Shown piece by piece: positions 35,941-44,465 of a DNA stretch of 64,000 nt. The notes beneath the pieces were generated by a model that saw nothing but the letters and a program-made list of their open reading frames with translations, had not been told where the DNA came from and searched no databases. This stretch comes from Corynebacterium marambiense (lineage in GTDB: Bacteria > Actinomycetota > Actinomycetes > Mycobacteriales > Mycobacteriaceae). How positions within the stretch are numbered: position 1 is the stretch's first letter; each line of letters begins with the position of its first letter. Made by a program: the position numbers and the translations under genes. Location of the stretch: NCBI RefSeq assembly GCF_016342275.1, contig NZ_JAEIOT010000016.1, forward strand, positions 62,001-126,000, given 5' to 3'.

Positions 35941-36204
35941 ATGGATTGGCGTCATAAGGCAGTCTGCCGCGACGAAGACCCCGAGCTTTTCTTCCCCGTC
36001 GGCAACTCCGGGCCCGCTCTGGCCCAGATCGCGACCGCGAAGGTCGTCTGCAACCGGTGCCCCGTCACCTCCGAGTGCCTCACCTGGGCCCTCGAGTCCG
36101 GCCAGGACGCCGGCGTCTGGGGCGGCATGAGCGAGGACGAGCGCCGTGCACTCAAGCGCCGCCGCAATCGTGGACGCACCCGCACCCGCGCAGCCGTCAA
36201 GTAA
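35941..36204 (+). CDS. whiB1: WhiB1 transcriptional regulator
   Basis: 87 residues from the ATG at 35941, eight bases after GAAGGAG. The iron-sulfur Cys are 9, 37, 40 and 46 (C-x27-CNRC-x5-C), followed by the GVWGG turn and the basic tail RRNRGRTRTRAAVK. WhiB1 binds the sigma factor SigA region 4 with its [4Fe-4S] cluster and is NO-responsive and essential in mycobacteria (established knowledge). A second WhiB-like protein is encoded by the element at 5937-6317. Confidence 0.95.
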   Translation: MDWRHKAVCRDEDPELFFPVGNSGPALAQIATAKVVCNRCPVTSECLTWALESGQDAGVWGGMSEDERRALKRRRNRGRTRTRAAVK

Positions 36205-36218
36205 CACCCAGTAGCACC

Positions 36219-36271
36219 CGAAACATCCGGTACCCGCGCCTCACCGGGCGTCCGAGGTACCGGATATTTCG
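36219..36271 (+). terminator. Terminator of whiB1
   Basis: The arms cgaaacatccggtacc and ggtaccggatatttcg pair with one mismatch, around a 21-base inner part. A-rich and T-rich flanks allow both orientations. Confidence 0.6.
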
Positions 36272-36290
36272 TGTCACCGGCCCCACTGCG

Positions 36291-36296
36291 TATAAT
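36291..36296 (+). promoter_or_regulatory. -10 element (TATAAT) of the bL37 gene
   Basis: A perfect TATAAT with TG four bases upstream (extended -10). No strong -35 is seen. Transcription would start near 36303, giving a leader of about 135 bases with a strong hairpin. Confidence 0.55.
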
Positions 36297-36313
36297 CAAC
36301 GACATTTGTCACT

Positions 36314-36347
36314 CCGGACAGGGACCGATCCTTCGGTCCCTGTCCGG
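36314..36347 (+). other. Perfect 15-bp hairpin in the bL37 leader
   Basis: ccggacagggaccga pairs fully with tcggtccctgtccgg around a four-base loop. No T-run follows. It lies in the predicted 5' leader, 92 bases before the bL37 start codon, and may be a regulatory or stabilising element. Confidence 0.6.
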
Positions 36348-36438
36348 TGACGATCATGAACACCACACGGCAGGATCCCCTGACCGTCATGCTACGGTCC
36401 CGCCGTGGCATACCCCGATACCTTCCTGGAGGAACACC

Positions 36439-36513
36439 ATGAGCAAGCGTGGACGCAAGCGTAAGGACCGTCGCAAGAACAAGGCCAACCACGGCAAGCG
36501 GCCCAATTCCTGA
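36439..36513 (+). CDS. Ribosomal protein bL37
   Basis: 24 residues, MSKRGRKRKDRRKNKANHGK plus RPNS, highly basic. It matches the small actinobacterial 50S protein bL37, which was found in mycobacterial ribosome structures and lies at the large subunit near 23S domain II (established knowledge). CTGGAGGAA is a strong ribosome site seven bases upstream. A strong terminator follows. It is an own transcription unit with a 135-base leader. Confidence 0.93.
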   Translation: MSKRGRKRKDRRKNKANHGKRPNS

Positions 36514-36529
36514 TCGGACCCTGACCCGA

Positions 36530-36562
36530 AAGCCCCCTGCACAGTGTGCAGGGGGCTTTTCC
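36530..36562 (+). terminator. Strong terminator of bL37
   Basis: AAGCCCCCTGCA and TGCAGGGGGCTTTT make a long G-C stem followed by a T-run. Confidence 0.9.
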
Positions 36563-36607
36563 GTCGACAGATGATCGAGCTCTGCGGTAGCGTCCGCAGG
36601 AGATGGT

Positions 36608-36883
36608 TCAACCGCGGTAACGCTCGACCCTAAGCCGGAGGATGATCTTCTGCCGCAACGTCACGGGCGCATGTGCACAGCAGCAACGCCGCATGAGCTC
36701 CCGAATCTCCTCCTCGATACCGAGTTGCGTGAAGCACCCCGGACAGGCCTCGATGTGGGCACGCAGAACCGCACGCCGCTCAGGCGTGGCTTCACCGTCA
36801 AGAAGTTCGAACAGGGACTCGTAGACGTCTCCGCAGTCAGCCATGTCCGGCATGTGGCCGCCATTCTCATTCTGCTGCGTCAT
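36608..36883 (-). CDS. rshA: Anti-sigma factor of SigH (RsrA/RshA type, mycothiol system)
   Basis: 91 residues; the start ATG overlaps the sigH stop as ATGA. The zinc anti-sigma motif is HIEACPGC (H-x3-C-x2-C) with [20 protein letters not shown] before it and an unusual CCCAH cluster after it. Such anti-sigma factors hold SigH while reduced and release it when oxidised through disulfide formation (established for RsrA). The neighbourhood with sigH and the thiol biology fit fully. Confidence 0.93.
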   Translation of the reverse strand: MTQQNENGGHMPDMADCGDVYESLFELLDGEATPERRAVLRAHIEACPGCFTQLGIEEEIRELMRRCCCAHAPVTLRQKIILRLRVERYRG

Positions 36884-37539
36884 TTGTCCGTTCCCTTCCG
36901 TGCCTTCTCCACGTCCGCGTCTCCCGACGCGGCTCCACGCTCACCTACGAGATCAGGATGGTTCAGTCCGATACCCTGCTCGCGGGCCACATCCTTCAAC
37001 AATCCGCGGAGCTGTTTTCTTCCCCGGTGCAACCGGCTCATCACGGTCCCGATGGGGGTGTCCATGATCCCGGCAATCTCCTTGTACGCCAGCCCCTCCA
37101 CATCGGCGTAGAACACCACCATGCGGTAATCCTCGGGAAGCTGGTTCAACGCGTCGGTGATCTGCGCATCGGGCAGCTTCTTCAGCGCCTCGACCTCCGC
37201 CGACGCCAGGCCCGCCGAGGTGTGCGAGGACGTCTCGACCAGCTGATGGTCGGTGATCTCCTCCGTCGGCAACTGAGAGGGTTGCCGCTGCGCCTTCCGG
37301 TAGGAGTTGATGTAGGTGTTGGTCATGATGCGGTACAGCCAGGCCTTGAGGTTTGTCCCCGGGGTGAAGGAACTGAACTTCTGGAAGGCCTTCATGTAGG
37401 TCTCCTGGACCAGGTCCTCAGCGTCCGCGGGGTTTCGGGTCATCCGCAGGGCACCGCCGTAGAGCTGGTCGAGCAGGGGCAGTGCCTCCTTCTCGAATCT
37501 GGCCGCTTGCTCGGCGGCACCGGTCATCGTCTCCGGCAT
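36880..37539 (-). CDS. sigH: ECF sigma factor SigH/SigR
   Basis: 219 residues. Region 2 reads [20 protein letters not shown] and region 4 [20 protein letters not shown] with [12 protein letters not shown]. It controls the response to disulfide and heat stress, including thioredoxin genes, together with RshA. Upstream, on the minus strand, TACAAT (37648-37653) is a -10-like hexamer; I do not see the GGAAT-N16-GTT autoregulated promoter with confidence. Confidence 0.95.
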   Translation of the reverse strand: MPETMTGAAEQAARFEKEALPLLDQLYGGALRMTRNPADAEDLVQETYMKAFQKFSSFTPGTNLKAWLYRIMTNTYINSYRKAQRQPSQLPTEEITDHQLVETSSHTSAGLASAEVEALKKLPDAQITDALNQLPEDYRMVVFYADVEGLAYKEIAGIMDTPIGTVMSRLHRGRKQLRGLLKDVAREQGIGLNHPDLVGERGAASGDADVEKARKGTDK

Positions 37540-37646
37540 TGACGTTGCGTCCCTTCCCTCTGCTTGTCGACCCCTCCCACCCGCGGGTACGGGGCGGGTT
37601 TCGGCGTCCGGCAGGCGCGTCTCCCAACGACGCGCACATCCCCTCC

Positions 37647-37679
37647 ATTGTAGAAAAACACTGTTCCCCCGCGTACAAC
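37647..37679. promoter_or_regulatory. Divergent promoter region of sigH and ybaK
   Basis: The minus strand has TTGTAC and TACAAT 20 bases apart. The plus strand has TACAAC seven bases before the ATG at 37687. A GGGGGAAC element is present in between and might be used by an ECF sigma factor. Confidence 0.35.
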
Positions 37680-37686
37680 TGGCGGT

Positions 37687-38220
37687 ATGTCGAAGCGTAA
37701 GTCGAAGTCACCCGGAGCAGGAACCGCCGCCCTCGTCGTGCTGAACGAGGCGGGCGTGAACCACACGGTGCACACCTTCGAGTCCGGTCACGACCATTTC
37801 GGGGCGCAGGCCGCGGCCGAGCTGTGCGGCCCCCTCGGGATAGACGAGGGGCAGCTGTTCAAGACCCTGGTGGTGGACCTGACCGCCGGGTCGGGGCCGA
37901 AACGGAAGCTCGGGGTGGTGTGCGTCCCGGTGACCGGCCACGTCAATCTCAAGGCCGCCGCGCGGGCGTTCGGCGTGTCGAAGATCTGCATGGCCGAGCC
38001 GCGCGACGCCGAACGGTCCTCCGGCTACGTCACCGGCGGGATCTCCCCCATCGGCCAGAAGAATGCCCTGCCCACCGTCATCGATTCCTCCGCGCTGGAG
38101 TTCGGCGAGGTCCTGGTCTCCGGTGGGCGCCGGGGCCTGGACGTCCAGCTCACCCCGGGTGATCTCGCGGCGGTGACCGGCGCACGGTTCGCCACGGTCG
38201 CGGCACCGGGAGCACACTGA
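37687..38220 (+). CDS. ybaK: YbaK/EbsC-family aminoacyl-tRNA deacylase
   Basis: 177 residues. The conserved pattern is [18 protein letters not shown], then [12 protein letters not shown] with the catalytic Lys, [33 protein letters not shown] (the GGxSPxG motif) and the end region. It removes wrongly charged Cys from tRNA-Pro in trans. A -10-like TACAAC lies seven bases before the ATG, so the start may be leaderless. Divergent from sigH. Confidence 0.9.
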   Translation: MSKRKSKSPGAGTAALVVLNEAGVNHTVHTFESGHDHFGAQAAAELCGPLGIDEGQLFKTLVVDLTAGSGPKRKLGVVCVPVTGHVNLKAAARAFGVSKICMAEPRDAERSSGYVTGGISPIGQKNALPTVIDSSALEFGEVLVSGGRRGLDVQLTPGDLAAVTGARFATVAAPGAH

Positions 38221-38285
38221 CTATCCCGACTCCACCGGGCCCGGGACCCGGGACCCCCGGTCGGAGGGGGATGAAAGGAACCACC

Positions 38286-39374
38286 ATGAATCCCGCTGAA
38301 CAGCTCGTCTCCGGACCTCGGGGCCGGGACCTGCTGCTGAATCTGGAGGGCGACACGGGCCTGTCAGGCCCTTTGAACCTGTTTCACAGGGCGGCGGCGA
38401 CTCTCGACGTCGAATCCGGGGCGGGGACCATCTACTTCCCCTCTTCCTTCCCGTCGCCGGGGAATCCGGTTTCCCACGACTGCAGTGCCGGTGGCCGCCT
38501 CCCTGACGTCGTTGATGTCGGGGATATCGCCGCCGCATTCCGGGATGTGGAACTCGCGGAGATCACGTGGCCCGTGCTGCGCGACGCACTGGCCTGCTCC
38601 GTCGACAACGCCGCCTACTGGCAGGAACCGTACGGTGCCCAGATCCTCGCGGCAGCCCCGGAGATGCGCGGACCACTGCTCCGGATCGCCGGGGAACTCA
38701 CCGACTCCCCACTGATGGACGTCCTCACGGCCCCGTTCGATCCGGAGCGGCAGTGGACGCTGTCGGTGCGGGGCTCCACCGCTCTGACATCGGGGGTCGG
38801 GAAACGCCTCACCGCGGAACGTGACGGACTGATCGCCCGGGAAGCCGCTGCGGCGGCGACATTCGATCCGGAGAAAGAAGTGTCGGGGATCTGGTGGTCT
38901 GCTCCGATGGGGGCACCGGCCACCACGGCCCCGCTCCCGGACGGTGCTCCCTCCGCTCTCTGGTTCGAGGAGGACACCTTCGACCTCGGGCCCCGGGAGA
39001 CGCGCCGGATCGTCGTCCCGGGAGACGCCAGGATCCTCGAGATCACCGGTGCCGACTCGTGGGCGGATCTCTGCAGGCGGTTCCCGGTCGAGGTCACCCG
39101 GCAGCGCTACCACGACTGGCACCGCACCACGGGGCGTCGGGGACGGTGGGTGATCCCGGACTGGGCCGCCGTCGCGGAGCACCACGACGCTGTGCACCTG
39201 ACCCATCTCGGATATCTGGCGGCCGCCGGTAGAGCCATCGACGTGGACGCCGGGACAGCGTCCGTGGTCGCCGGCTGGAACCCCGGCGAGACCTACTGGC
39301 TGACCGATGTGGCGGTCGGTGACCCGGTGCGCTGGTCGTGGGACGAGGAGGGGAGGATCTGGGCCCGGGGCTGA
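38286..39374 (+). CDS. Unknown soluble protein, ADP-ribosylation-like or scaffold role not shown
   Basis: 362 residues from the ATG at 38286, after AAAGGAACC. No signal or membrane segment. Conserved-looking blocks are WPVLRDALACSVDNAAYWQE, PYGAQILAAAPEMRGPLLRI, VSGIWWSAPMGAPATTAP, LCRRFPVEVTRQRYHDWHRT, the GRWVIPDWAAVAEHHDAVHL stretch and GWNPGETYWLTDV. The middle and end are rich in Trp and His. These resemble proteins that bind or judge a substrate but no catalytic set is recognised. It is 66 nt after ybaK and convergent with the Xre-cupin gene, nine bases away. Confidence 0.65.
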   Translation: MNPAEQLVSGPRGRDLLLNLEGDTGLSGPLNLFHRAAATLDVESGAGTIYFPSSFPSPGNPVSHDCSAGGRLPDVVDVGDIAAAFRDVELAEITWPVLRDALACSVDNAAYWQEPYGAQILAAAPEMRGPLLRIAGELTDSPLMDVLTAPFDPERQWTLSVRGSTALTSGVGKRLTAERDGLIAREAAAAATFDPEKEVSGIWWSAPMGAPATTAPLPDGAPSALWFEEDTFDLGPRETRRIVVPGDARILEITGADSWADLCRRFPVEVTRQRYHDWHRTTGRRGRWVIPDWAAVAEHHDAVHLTHLGYLAAAGRAIDVDAGTASVVAGWNPGETYWLTDVAVGDPVRWSWDEEGRIWARG

Positions 39375-39382
39375 GACCGCCC

Positions 39383-39970
39383 TCAGTCCGGTGCTCCGCC
39401 GTACCGGAGGTGCGGAGCGGATCCGAGGGGACCGAAGACGGTGATGATCTCCGCACCCGAGGCCCCGTCGCCACCGAACCAGTGCGGGGTCGTCGTGTCG
39501 AACTCGGCGCACTCGCCCCGTTCGAGAACGACGTCATCCTCACCGACGATCAGGCGCAGCCGCCCGGAGAGCACGTACATCCACGCACGGCCCGGGTGGG
39601 TGCGTAGCTCAGGTACGGATTCGTCGGGCCGGACGATGATCTTCCAGGTGTGGGCACCCGCCGTCCGTCCGGTCAGCGGGACGACCACCCGGCTCCGGAT
39701 CACTCTGGGCCGCATCCGGATGCGGTGCTCCCCGGTTCCCGGCACACCGACGAGGGCGTCAAGGTCGACCCGGTAGACGAGGGCCAGGGGCAGGAGCAGG
39801 TCGAGGCTCGGGCGGCGCCGCCCGTTCTCCAACCGGGAGAGGGTGCTCGTCGATACTCCCGTTTTCCGGGCGACAGCGTCCAGCGTCAGGCCGCGCTGTT
39901 CCCGGGTGCTCCGCAACCGCGGGCCGAGTTCCTCCAGGATGCGTGCGGTTCCGGCTGCGGTCGACGTCAT
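39383..39970 (-). CDS. Xre-cupin transcriptional regulator
   Basis: 195 residues. N-terminal helix-turn-helix: RLRSTREQRGLTLDAVARKT and GVSTSTLSRLENGRR, then a C-terminal cupin (HPGRAWMYVLSGRLRLIVGE, ECAEFDTTTPHWFGG) that would sense a small ligand, with His in the cupin core. It is divergent from the MFS exporter by 77 bases with a dyad between them, the standard layout of a local regulator controlling an efflux gene. Effector unknown. Confidence 0.85.
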   Translation of the reverse strand: MTSTAAGTARILEELGPRLRSTREQRGLTLDAVARKTGVSTSTLSRLENGRRRPSLDLLLPLALVYRVDLDALVGVPGTGEHRIRMRPRVIRSRVVVPLTGRTAGAHTWKIIVRPDESVPELRTHPGRAWMYVLSGRLRLIVGEDDVVLERGECAEFDTTTPHWFGGDGASGAEIITVFGPLGSAPHLRYGGAPD

Positions 39971-39989
39971 TCACCCAGCACAGCAGGAT

Positions 39990-40012
39990 TTCCCGGTTTC
40001 GGCAACACCCGT
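39990..40012. promoter_or_regulatory. Candidate operator between the Xre-cupin and MFS genes
   Basis: cggcaacacccgttgtccg is an imperfect dyad (CGGCAAC / GTTGtCCG). A third half-like copy ggggcaacc lies at 40029-40037. Likely target of the Xre-cupin regulator. Confidence 0.4.
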
Positions 40013-40047
40013 TGTCCGGTACGGCTCGGGGCAACCAGTGTGGAAGC

Positions 40048-41409
40048 ATGTTCACGGATTCCCACACCGTCCGGTCGCTGCGGCTCATGGCCCTGGCCTG
40101 GTGCGCGACCACCGCCCAGATCGGTGTGAGCGCGGTACCCGTGGTCCTGCCCGCCGTCGCCGCGTGGTCCGGTGACGATCCGGGGACCGCGCGGTGGATC
40201 GTCACCGCTTTCCTACTGGGAATGACGGCCGTGGGGCCGGTGGTCGGGTATCTGGGTGATCTTCTCGGTCGGGATCGCGTGCTGCTCGGGGCGGCGATCC
40301 TGTTCACCGTCACAGCTGCACTGTGTGCTCTGGCCCCCTCGCCCGGCGTTCTCCTCGCCGTGAGAGCGATCCAGGGCACCGCGGGCGCGGCGCTCGCGGC
40401 GCTCTCGGTCGCCGCCGTTCGGGATCTGCTCACGGCACGACGATCCGGTTCCGGGCTGGGACTGCTCGGTTCGGCAACTGCTATGGGAACCGCCGCCGGT
40501 CCGGTCCTGGGTGGTGTCCTTGTGGATGCGATCGGTTGGCGGGCCGTCTTCTGGATGCTGGCGTGTCTGTCGCTGTCCACCGCCGTGCTGCTCCGCGCGA
40601 CGAGTGCCGGTACCGGTGAGACGCATCCGGTCCGGCGGCGGCCGGATGTCGTGGGAGCGGCATTGCTCATGGTCGCGGTACTCGCGTACGCCACGGCGTG
40701 TAGCGGAGCTGGGGGCTCCCCGGCGCGAACGGTCGGCCTGCTCGCGGTGGCCGTGGGCGCGGTCTCTGTGTTGTCCCGGGTGGAGAAACGGAGCCGGCAG
40801 CCTTTCCTACCGGGGTGGTTGCTCGGATCTGTGACTGTACGGCGCGCAGTGATCCTCATGGTTGTCGTGGGTGCGGTGATGATGAGCACCCTGGTCATCG
40901 GCCCGTTCTATCTCTCCGCTGCACACGATCTCGCACCACGAGACATCGGTTTGCTCATGGCACTCGGTCCCCTGACGTCTGTGTTCGCGGGCGTGATAAC
41001 CGGACGGTTTGTCACCGGGGACACAGCCCCGGGGTTGACGGTGATGGGGCTGGCGTGGATGGGGGTCGCCGTGGTGGTTCTCGCGGTCAGCGGACCGTGG
41101 CTCGGGGTTCCCGGTTACGTCGCGGGCACGGTTCTCCTCGCTCCGGGCTACCAACTGTTCATGGCGGCGAACAACATGACGTTGTTGGAGTCCGTCCATA
41201 AAAACCGCAGGGGCACTGCCGCCGGGATCCTCGGTTTAGCGCGCAACATCGGTCTCATCACGGGCTCAGCGGCCCTCGGTTTCGTTTTCCTCCGGATCAC
41301 CAGAGCCGCGGATTCCGGGACAGCGCTCGCCCTGACCTACGGGGCGGTGTCTGCGGTGCTGGTGGTCGCAGTACTCGCCTGCGCGGGGACCTGCCACCGG
41401 TCTCGATGA
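40048..41409 (+). CDS. MFS drug/metabolite exporter
   Basis: 453 residues from the ATG at 40048 (MFTDSHTVRSLRLMALAWCA); the frame before it has no start with a ribosome site. Twelve membrane segments are predicted. The loop 2-3 motif is GYLGDLLGRDRVLLGAAILF (GxLxDrxGrkxxL), and motif C is GLGLLGSATAMGTAAGPVLG, which marks drug:H+ antiporters. Divergent from the Xre-cupin regulator. Its stop is close to the left repeat of the AT-rich island. Confidence 0.85.
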   Translation: MFTDSHTVRSLRLMALAWCATTAQIGVSAVPVVLPAVAAWSGDDPGTARWIVTAFLLGMTAVGPVVGYLGDLLGRDRVLLGAAILFTVTAALCALAPSPGVLLAVRAIQGTAGAALAALSVAAVRDLLTARRSGSGLGLLGSATAMGTAAGPVLGGVLVDAIGWRAVFWMLACLSLSTAVLLRATSAGTGETHPVRRRPDVVGAALLMVAVLAYATACSGAGGSPARTVGLLAVAVGAVSVLSRVEKRSRQPFLPGWLLGSVTVRRAVILMVVVGAVMMSTLVIGPFYLSAAHDLAPRDIGLLMALGPLTSVFAGVITGRFVTGDTAPGLTVMGLAWMGVAVVVLAVSGPWLGVPGYVAGTVLLAPGYQLFMAANNMTLLESVHKNRRGTAAGILGLARNIGLITGSAALGFVFLRITRAADSGTALALTYGAVSAVLVVAVLACAGTCHRSR

Positions 41410-41462
41410 GCGGTAGCGTCCGTCAACCGGGGATCCGTCCGATGTCATCGGTCAACTGCGAC

Positions 41463-41516
41463 CCCTCATTGCGCGCATTTCCCATCGCGCGGTCGACCTC
41501 CCGCAGCGACAGCATC
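41463..41516 (-). repeat. Direct repeat A: displaced copy of the SRAP gene 3' end
   Basis: 54 bases matching 44466-44519 at 50 positions. In the minus-strand frame it reads [18 protein letters not shown], followed by SQLTDDIGRIPG and a stop at 41423, a natural end of an SRAP protein. It is the right-hand fragment of the SRAP gene separated from its body by the island. Confidence 0.85.
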
Positions 41517-42364
41517 TCACGTTTTAGTAGTGATGATCGTAGCGAAGACAAGTACCGTTTCCAGTGTCTCCAAGAGCAGCGGCCCAATCGCCGCCTGTTC
41601 GACAGGGGGGTGACATAGTAGGACAATTTCTCCAACCACTCTTACCAGCATTAAGCGGTCACACACACCACCTGTGCGTGGATGCACTCTAGAACGAGTT
41701 TATCTGTGCGGGCAGAAAAGAGTAGCGGCCCATCGCCCTTATTCCAAGAAGGAAAAACACAGAGTGGGAGTGTGATGTTTTTATAGTTATCTTTTGGACA
41801 CTTTTTTTCATAAATTAACTCTAGAAATTTAAAAATAGAGCCAATCCACTACCCACACCCCCAACTCTCTGCCCTTACCCCTCATCCACTTAAGGTTGCA
41901 GTAGAGCTGAGCAACATCCGAGAGCGCTAGCCCACCGGAGCCGGAGAATGTGACCGTGATTAACCCCCAACCGAGAGAATCCGCACCTGTGCGGCATGTT
42001 CGACGGCTATGCCGCGCAGCTGGCTCAAAGGTCAGACTGCGCCCGGCCTTATCCTTGCGTTCCGGCAGGGCAACCAATTTCACGTCCGATAAACTCACGG
42101 CACGCCGATTAACGGACACCAGGTGCTCGAGATTGACGGGGTGACGGTGGTGGGGCCGGTGGCAACGCGGCCGCAGGATCCTCATGCAGTCTGATGAAAA
42201 CATTTGTCAATCACGGTCAGTTAATGAATGAACGGTTGCACACCGCGATCGGAGCCTGGATCGAACCGGCCCACCATCGTAGACAGGAGAACAGAGTCAG
42301 ATGGTTGACCTCTGGCCGATCATTAACAAGCAGTCGTTCGGGGTTTAGAAAATACAGTCATCCA
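41517..42364. other. Gene-poor left part of the island
   Basis: About 850 bases without a supported gene. A minus frame 41829-42203 (124 residues) has mixed composition and no ribosome site. A plus frame 42194-42394 contains NERLHTAIGAW, which might be a decayed transposase scrap but is too short to assign. The T-run 41795-41812 (tggacactttttttcataaa) is conspicuous. Confidence 0.5.
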
Positions 42365-43993
42365 TCACTGGAGAACTCTTTTTTTCATTGTTAGATATTT
42401 CTTAATTATTCTAACCCGTTTGCCTAAATACATAGATCTATCCAAACCTCTACGCCCCGAAAATACAAAAGCACTAACATACGAAAAAAACAATAGAGCC
42501 GATAGCAGAACAACCGTCCAACACATCACAATCTGAATAACCGTAGCAATCCAAGTAGTTTCAACATTTTCCACATGCCGATAAAACTCAAAAAAGAACA
42601 TAGAGTTCTCGAAGTTGCACAGCCAAATGAGCCAAATGAATGATATCCACATTTCTAAAGTCGCAGGAACACTCACCTTTTCAAAAATCTCAGAAAAAAG
42701 GTGCCCAAACCCCACTAAAGCCCAATTAATTTGCTCCCATGCAAGAACAAATAAGGAACAGAGTAGCGTTTGCGCTAATAATGCTATCCGATATGGAAAA
42801 ATAATCCTGTCATAAATTACCGATTGTTTTCTTGAAGACCAGACGATCCCTAATGTAAAAATGAGAACAGCTATAAAAAGTTCGGAAGAAACGTCATTAC
42901 CGCCAAGACCACCTTTCACAACAAAGGTCTGACGAAATGCCTGGTAAAGCTGAGAAACCAGCAGGAGCGCGGAAACCAATATAGCCGGTCCAAGAAAATG
43001 TCGACGTCGAGGAGTTATACCGAGTGACCAAACATACTGCGACTCCCCCCCATTCGCCCCATTACTACGGTAGCCACCTTTCTGATAATAAATTCCCCAT
43101 GAACCATCCCCCTCAATCTCAGGGGAAATAGGCTCCACAGAATTTCCATTATCATCCCGCGCGGTGTGTTCAAAAAGAGCTATTTCCTGTAATCTGAGAT
43201 CATCCGGGACAACAACTTTAACCGCGTCAAAAGGAACAGTAAAAGCACTCACCTCCAATAGGGGATTCCCCCAGAAAGAAGGCGATCCAGTACTGAGAAA
43301 AAACCGTTCCCATAATTTAATTATTGAGAAATCAACCCCTTTAGGAACTCGAACAATTTGCGAATGCATCTCACACAAATGGTCGAACAAAATCACCGGA
43401 GCGGCACACTCATCCCCCTTTTGCTCTCGGAGCTGGCCGATCCCTGACACCTCGCTCCCACCGCCAGATGATTCGCGAATTTCGGCTACCACATCTTCCG
43501 GTAGCACGATTTCATTCCTCGGAGAAGCGCCACCAACTTCCGGGGACCAGGAGCAGTGAGAAAGTTCTTCCACGTACCCCAGCCCACACCTCCGATTCCA
43601 CTGATTCCTCTCAACCTGGTCACGGAAGTACTCAACTGAAAAATCACTGTTAAACGACCTGCTCATTATCCGGAGGCGTCTACCATCCGCAGTGCAGGTA
43701 TCGACAGCGAGATAAGGTTTAGCTTTTGTGCGCCATGAGAGCGGAACATATACATGGTCGTCGGATGAAGAGTCATTTTTATCTGAACCGGAAGTCTCCC
43801 CCCACGCTTTGCAGAAAGCGCCGACATCAATGTCAAATGTCTGTTTCAGCACCCACGTAGACATGCCTTCGCTAAGGTCAATGACAGCAATATGACGACG
43901 AAGCCATTTCGTTCGTTGCACATAGGTCTCCACGATACGACGGGAAACAGCTCGCCCACTAGGATCATCATAGCCATCCATGTCCCTGATCAT
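42365..43993 (-). CDS. Large island membrane protein with novel N-terminal domain
   Basis: 542 residues; the ATG at 43981 (MDGYDDPSGRAVSRR) with AGGG just before it is an alternative start. The N-terminal 320 residues are soluble: YVQRTKWLRRHIAVIDLSEG, YVPLSWRTKAKPYLAVDTCT, ADGRRLRIMSRSFNSDFSVE and a later beta-rich part with VKVVVPDDLRLQEIALFEHT. The C-terminal half has about five membrane segments (LGPAILVSALLLVSQLYQAF, LFIAVLIFTLGIVWSSR, IALLAQTLLCSLFVLAWEQI, WISFIWLIWLCNFENSMFFF, IQIVMCWTVVLLSALLFFSY) and a basic tail RGLDRSMYLGKRVRIIKKYL. The order, sensor-like domain then membrane pore-like part, is that of many membrane-disrupting defence effectors, but no named family is recognised. 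Codon use is AT-rich, unlike the neighbours. Confidence 0.75.
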   Translation of the reverse strand: MIRDMDGYDDPSGRAVSRRIVETYVQRTKWLRRHIAVIDLSEGMSTWVLKQTFDIDVGAFCKAWGETSGSDKNDSSSDDHVYVPLSWRTKAKPYLAVDTCTADGRRLRIMSRSFNSDFSVEYFRDQVERNQWNRRCGLGYVEELSHCSWSPEVGGASPRNEIVLPEDVVAEIRESSGGGSEVSGIGQLREQKGDECAAPVILFDHLCEMHSQIVRVPKGVDFSIIKLWERFFLSTGSPSFWGNPLLEVSAFTVPFDAVKVVVPDDLRLQEIALFEHTARDDNGNSVEPISPEIEGDGSWGIYYQKGGYRSNGANGGESQYVWSLGITPRRRHFLGPAILVSALLLVSQLYQAFRQTFVVKGGLGGNDVSSELFIAVLIFTLGIVWSSRKQSVIYDRIIFPYRIALLAQTLLCSLFVLAWEQINWALVGFGHLFSEIFEKVSVPATLEMWISFIWLIWLCNFENSMFFFEFYRHVENVETTWIATVIQIVMCWTVVLLSALLFFSYVSAFVFSGRRGLDRSMYLGKRVRIIKKYLTMKKRVLQ

Positions 43994-44032
43994 AGCAGTG
44001 CTGATACAACGGAGACGTCCGAAGCTAACACG

Positions 44033-44224
44033 CTATGCGGATCTAAAGTACCCGGATCGTTGAGTTCCGTTGAGGAGATCATTTGCTCCCCGCTTCCGGA
44101 AGTACGCCCGCACCCGGGCGCTGTCCTCCGGAGTTAGCTTCCCACCTTCATTATTGGAAACTATTTCTATTAATTCCCCAAAAGTGGGCACGCGGACGTT
44201 CTCAGATAGCCCTCTATCCACCAT
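44033..44224 (-). CDS. Small island protein, first gene of the operon
   Basis: 63 residues from the ATG at 44224, with AGTAGGAGAG before it. Soluble and charged: LSENVRVPTFGELIEIVSNN, KLTPEDSARVRAYFRKRGAN. It lies 39 bases upstream of the large membrane protein on the same strand. It may be a regulator, inhibitor or adaptor of the larger protein; no family recognised. Confidence 0.65.
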   Translation of the reverse strand: MVDRGLSENVRVPTFGELIEIVSNNEGGKLTPEDSARVRAYFRKRGANDLLNGTQRSGYFRSA

Positions 44225-44465
44225 TCTCTCCTACTTCTCTCATACCCGCCTTCAGCCTGGGATTGATGCGGCAGGTTCTCTGCATCACCGTAAAACTGCC
44301 AGGGGTGGCATGCCTGGATACTCCAGGTTTTCGCGATAGTTAACAATTATGTGATCTCTCGCACATAATTTTCCTTCTGCCTGAAATCTACTCTTTCAGA
44401 CGCCCCCCACGCTAGAGGACACGTCACAAGAGGTTTCAAACGCCCCCCTGTTTCAGCAGTTCTGG
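44225..44465. other. Upstream region of the island operon
   Basis: No gene. It contains small palindromes (ccaggcatgcc near 44300, and cctggagtatccagg) and the AT-rich stretch gatagttaacaattatgtg near 44333-44352, which could hold the operon promoter. It ends at repeat B. Confidence 0.45.

Noticed and set aside
36314..36347. Intrinsic terminator or small RNA end at the perfect hairpin
   Set aside because: No T-run follows on either strand, so I treat it as a leader structure.
36583..41423. 13-bp identity gcggtagcgtccg at 36583 and 41412
   Set aside because: Too short in a high-GC genome to be meaningful, and the flanking sequences differ.
41829..42203. 124-codon minus frame in the island as a gene
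   Set aside because: No ribosome site, mixed composition and no recognisable fold; it covers the boundary of two differently composed stretches.
42194..42394. Plus frame with NERLHTAIGAW, like the end of an IS transposase
   Set aside because: Only about ten residues are suggestive, with no inverted repeats or further domains; kept only as a note in the gene-poor region.
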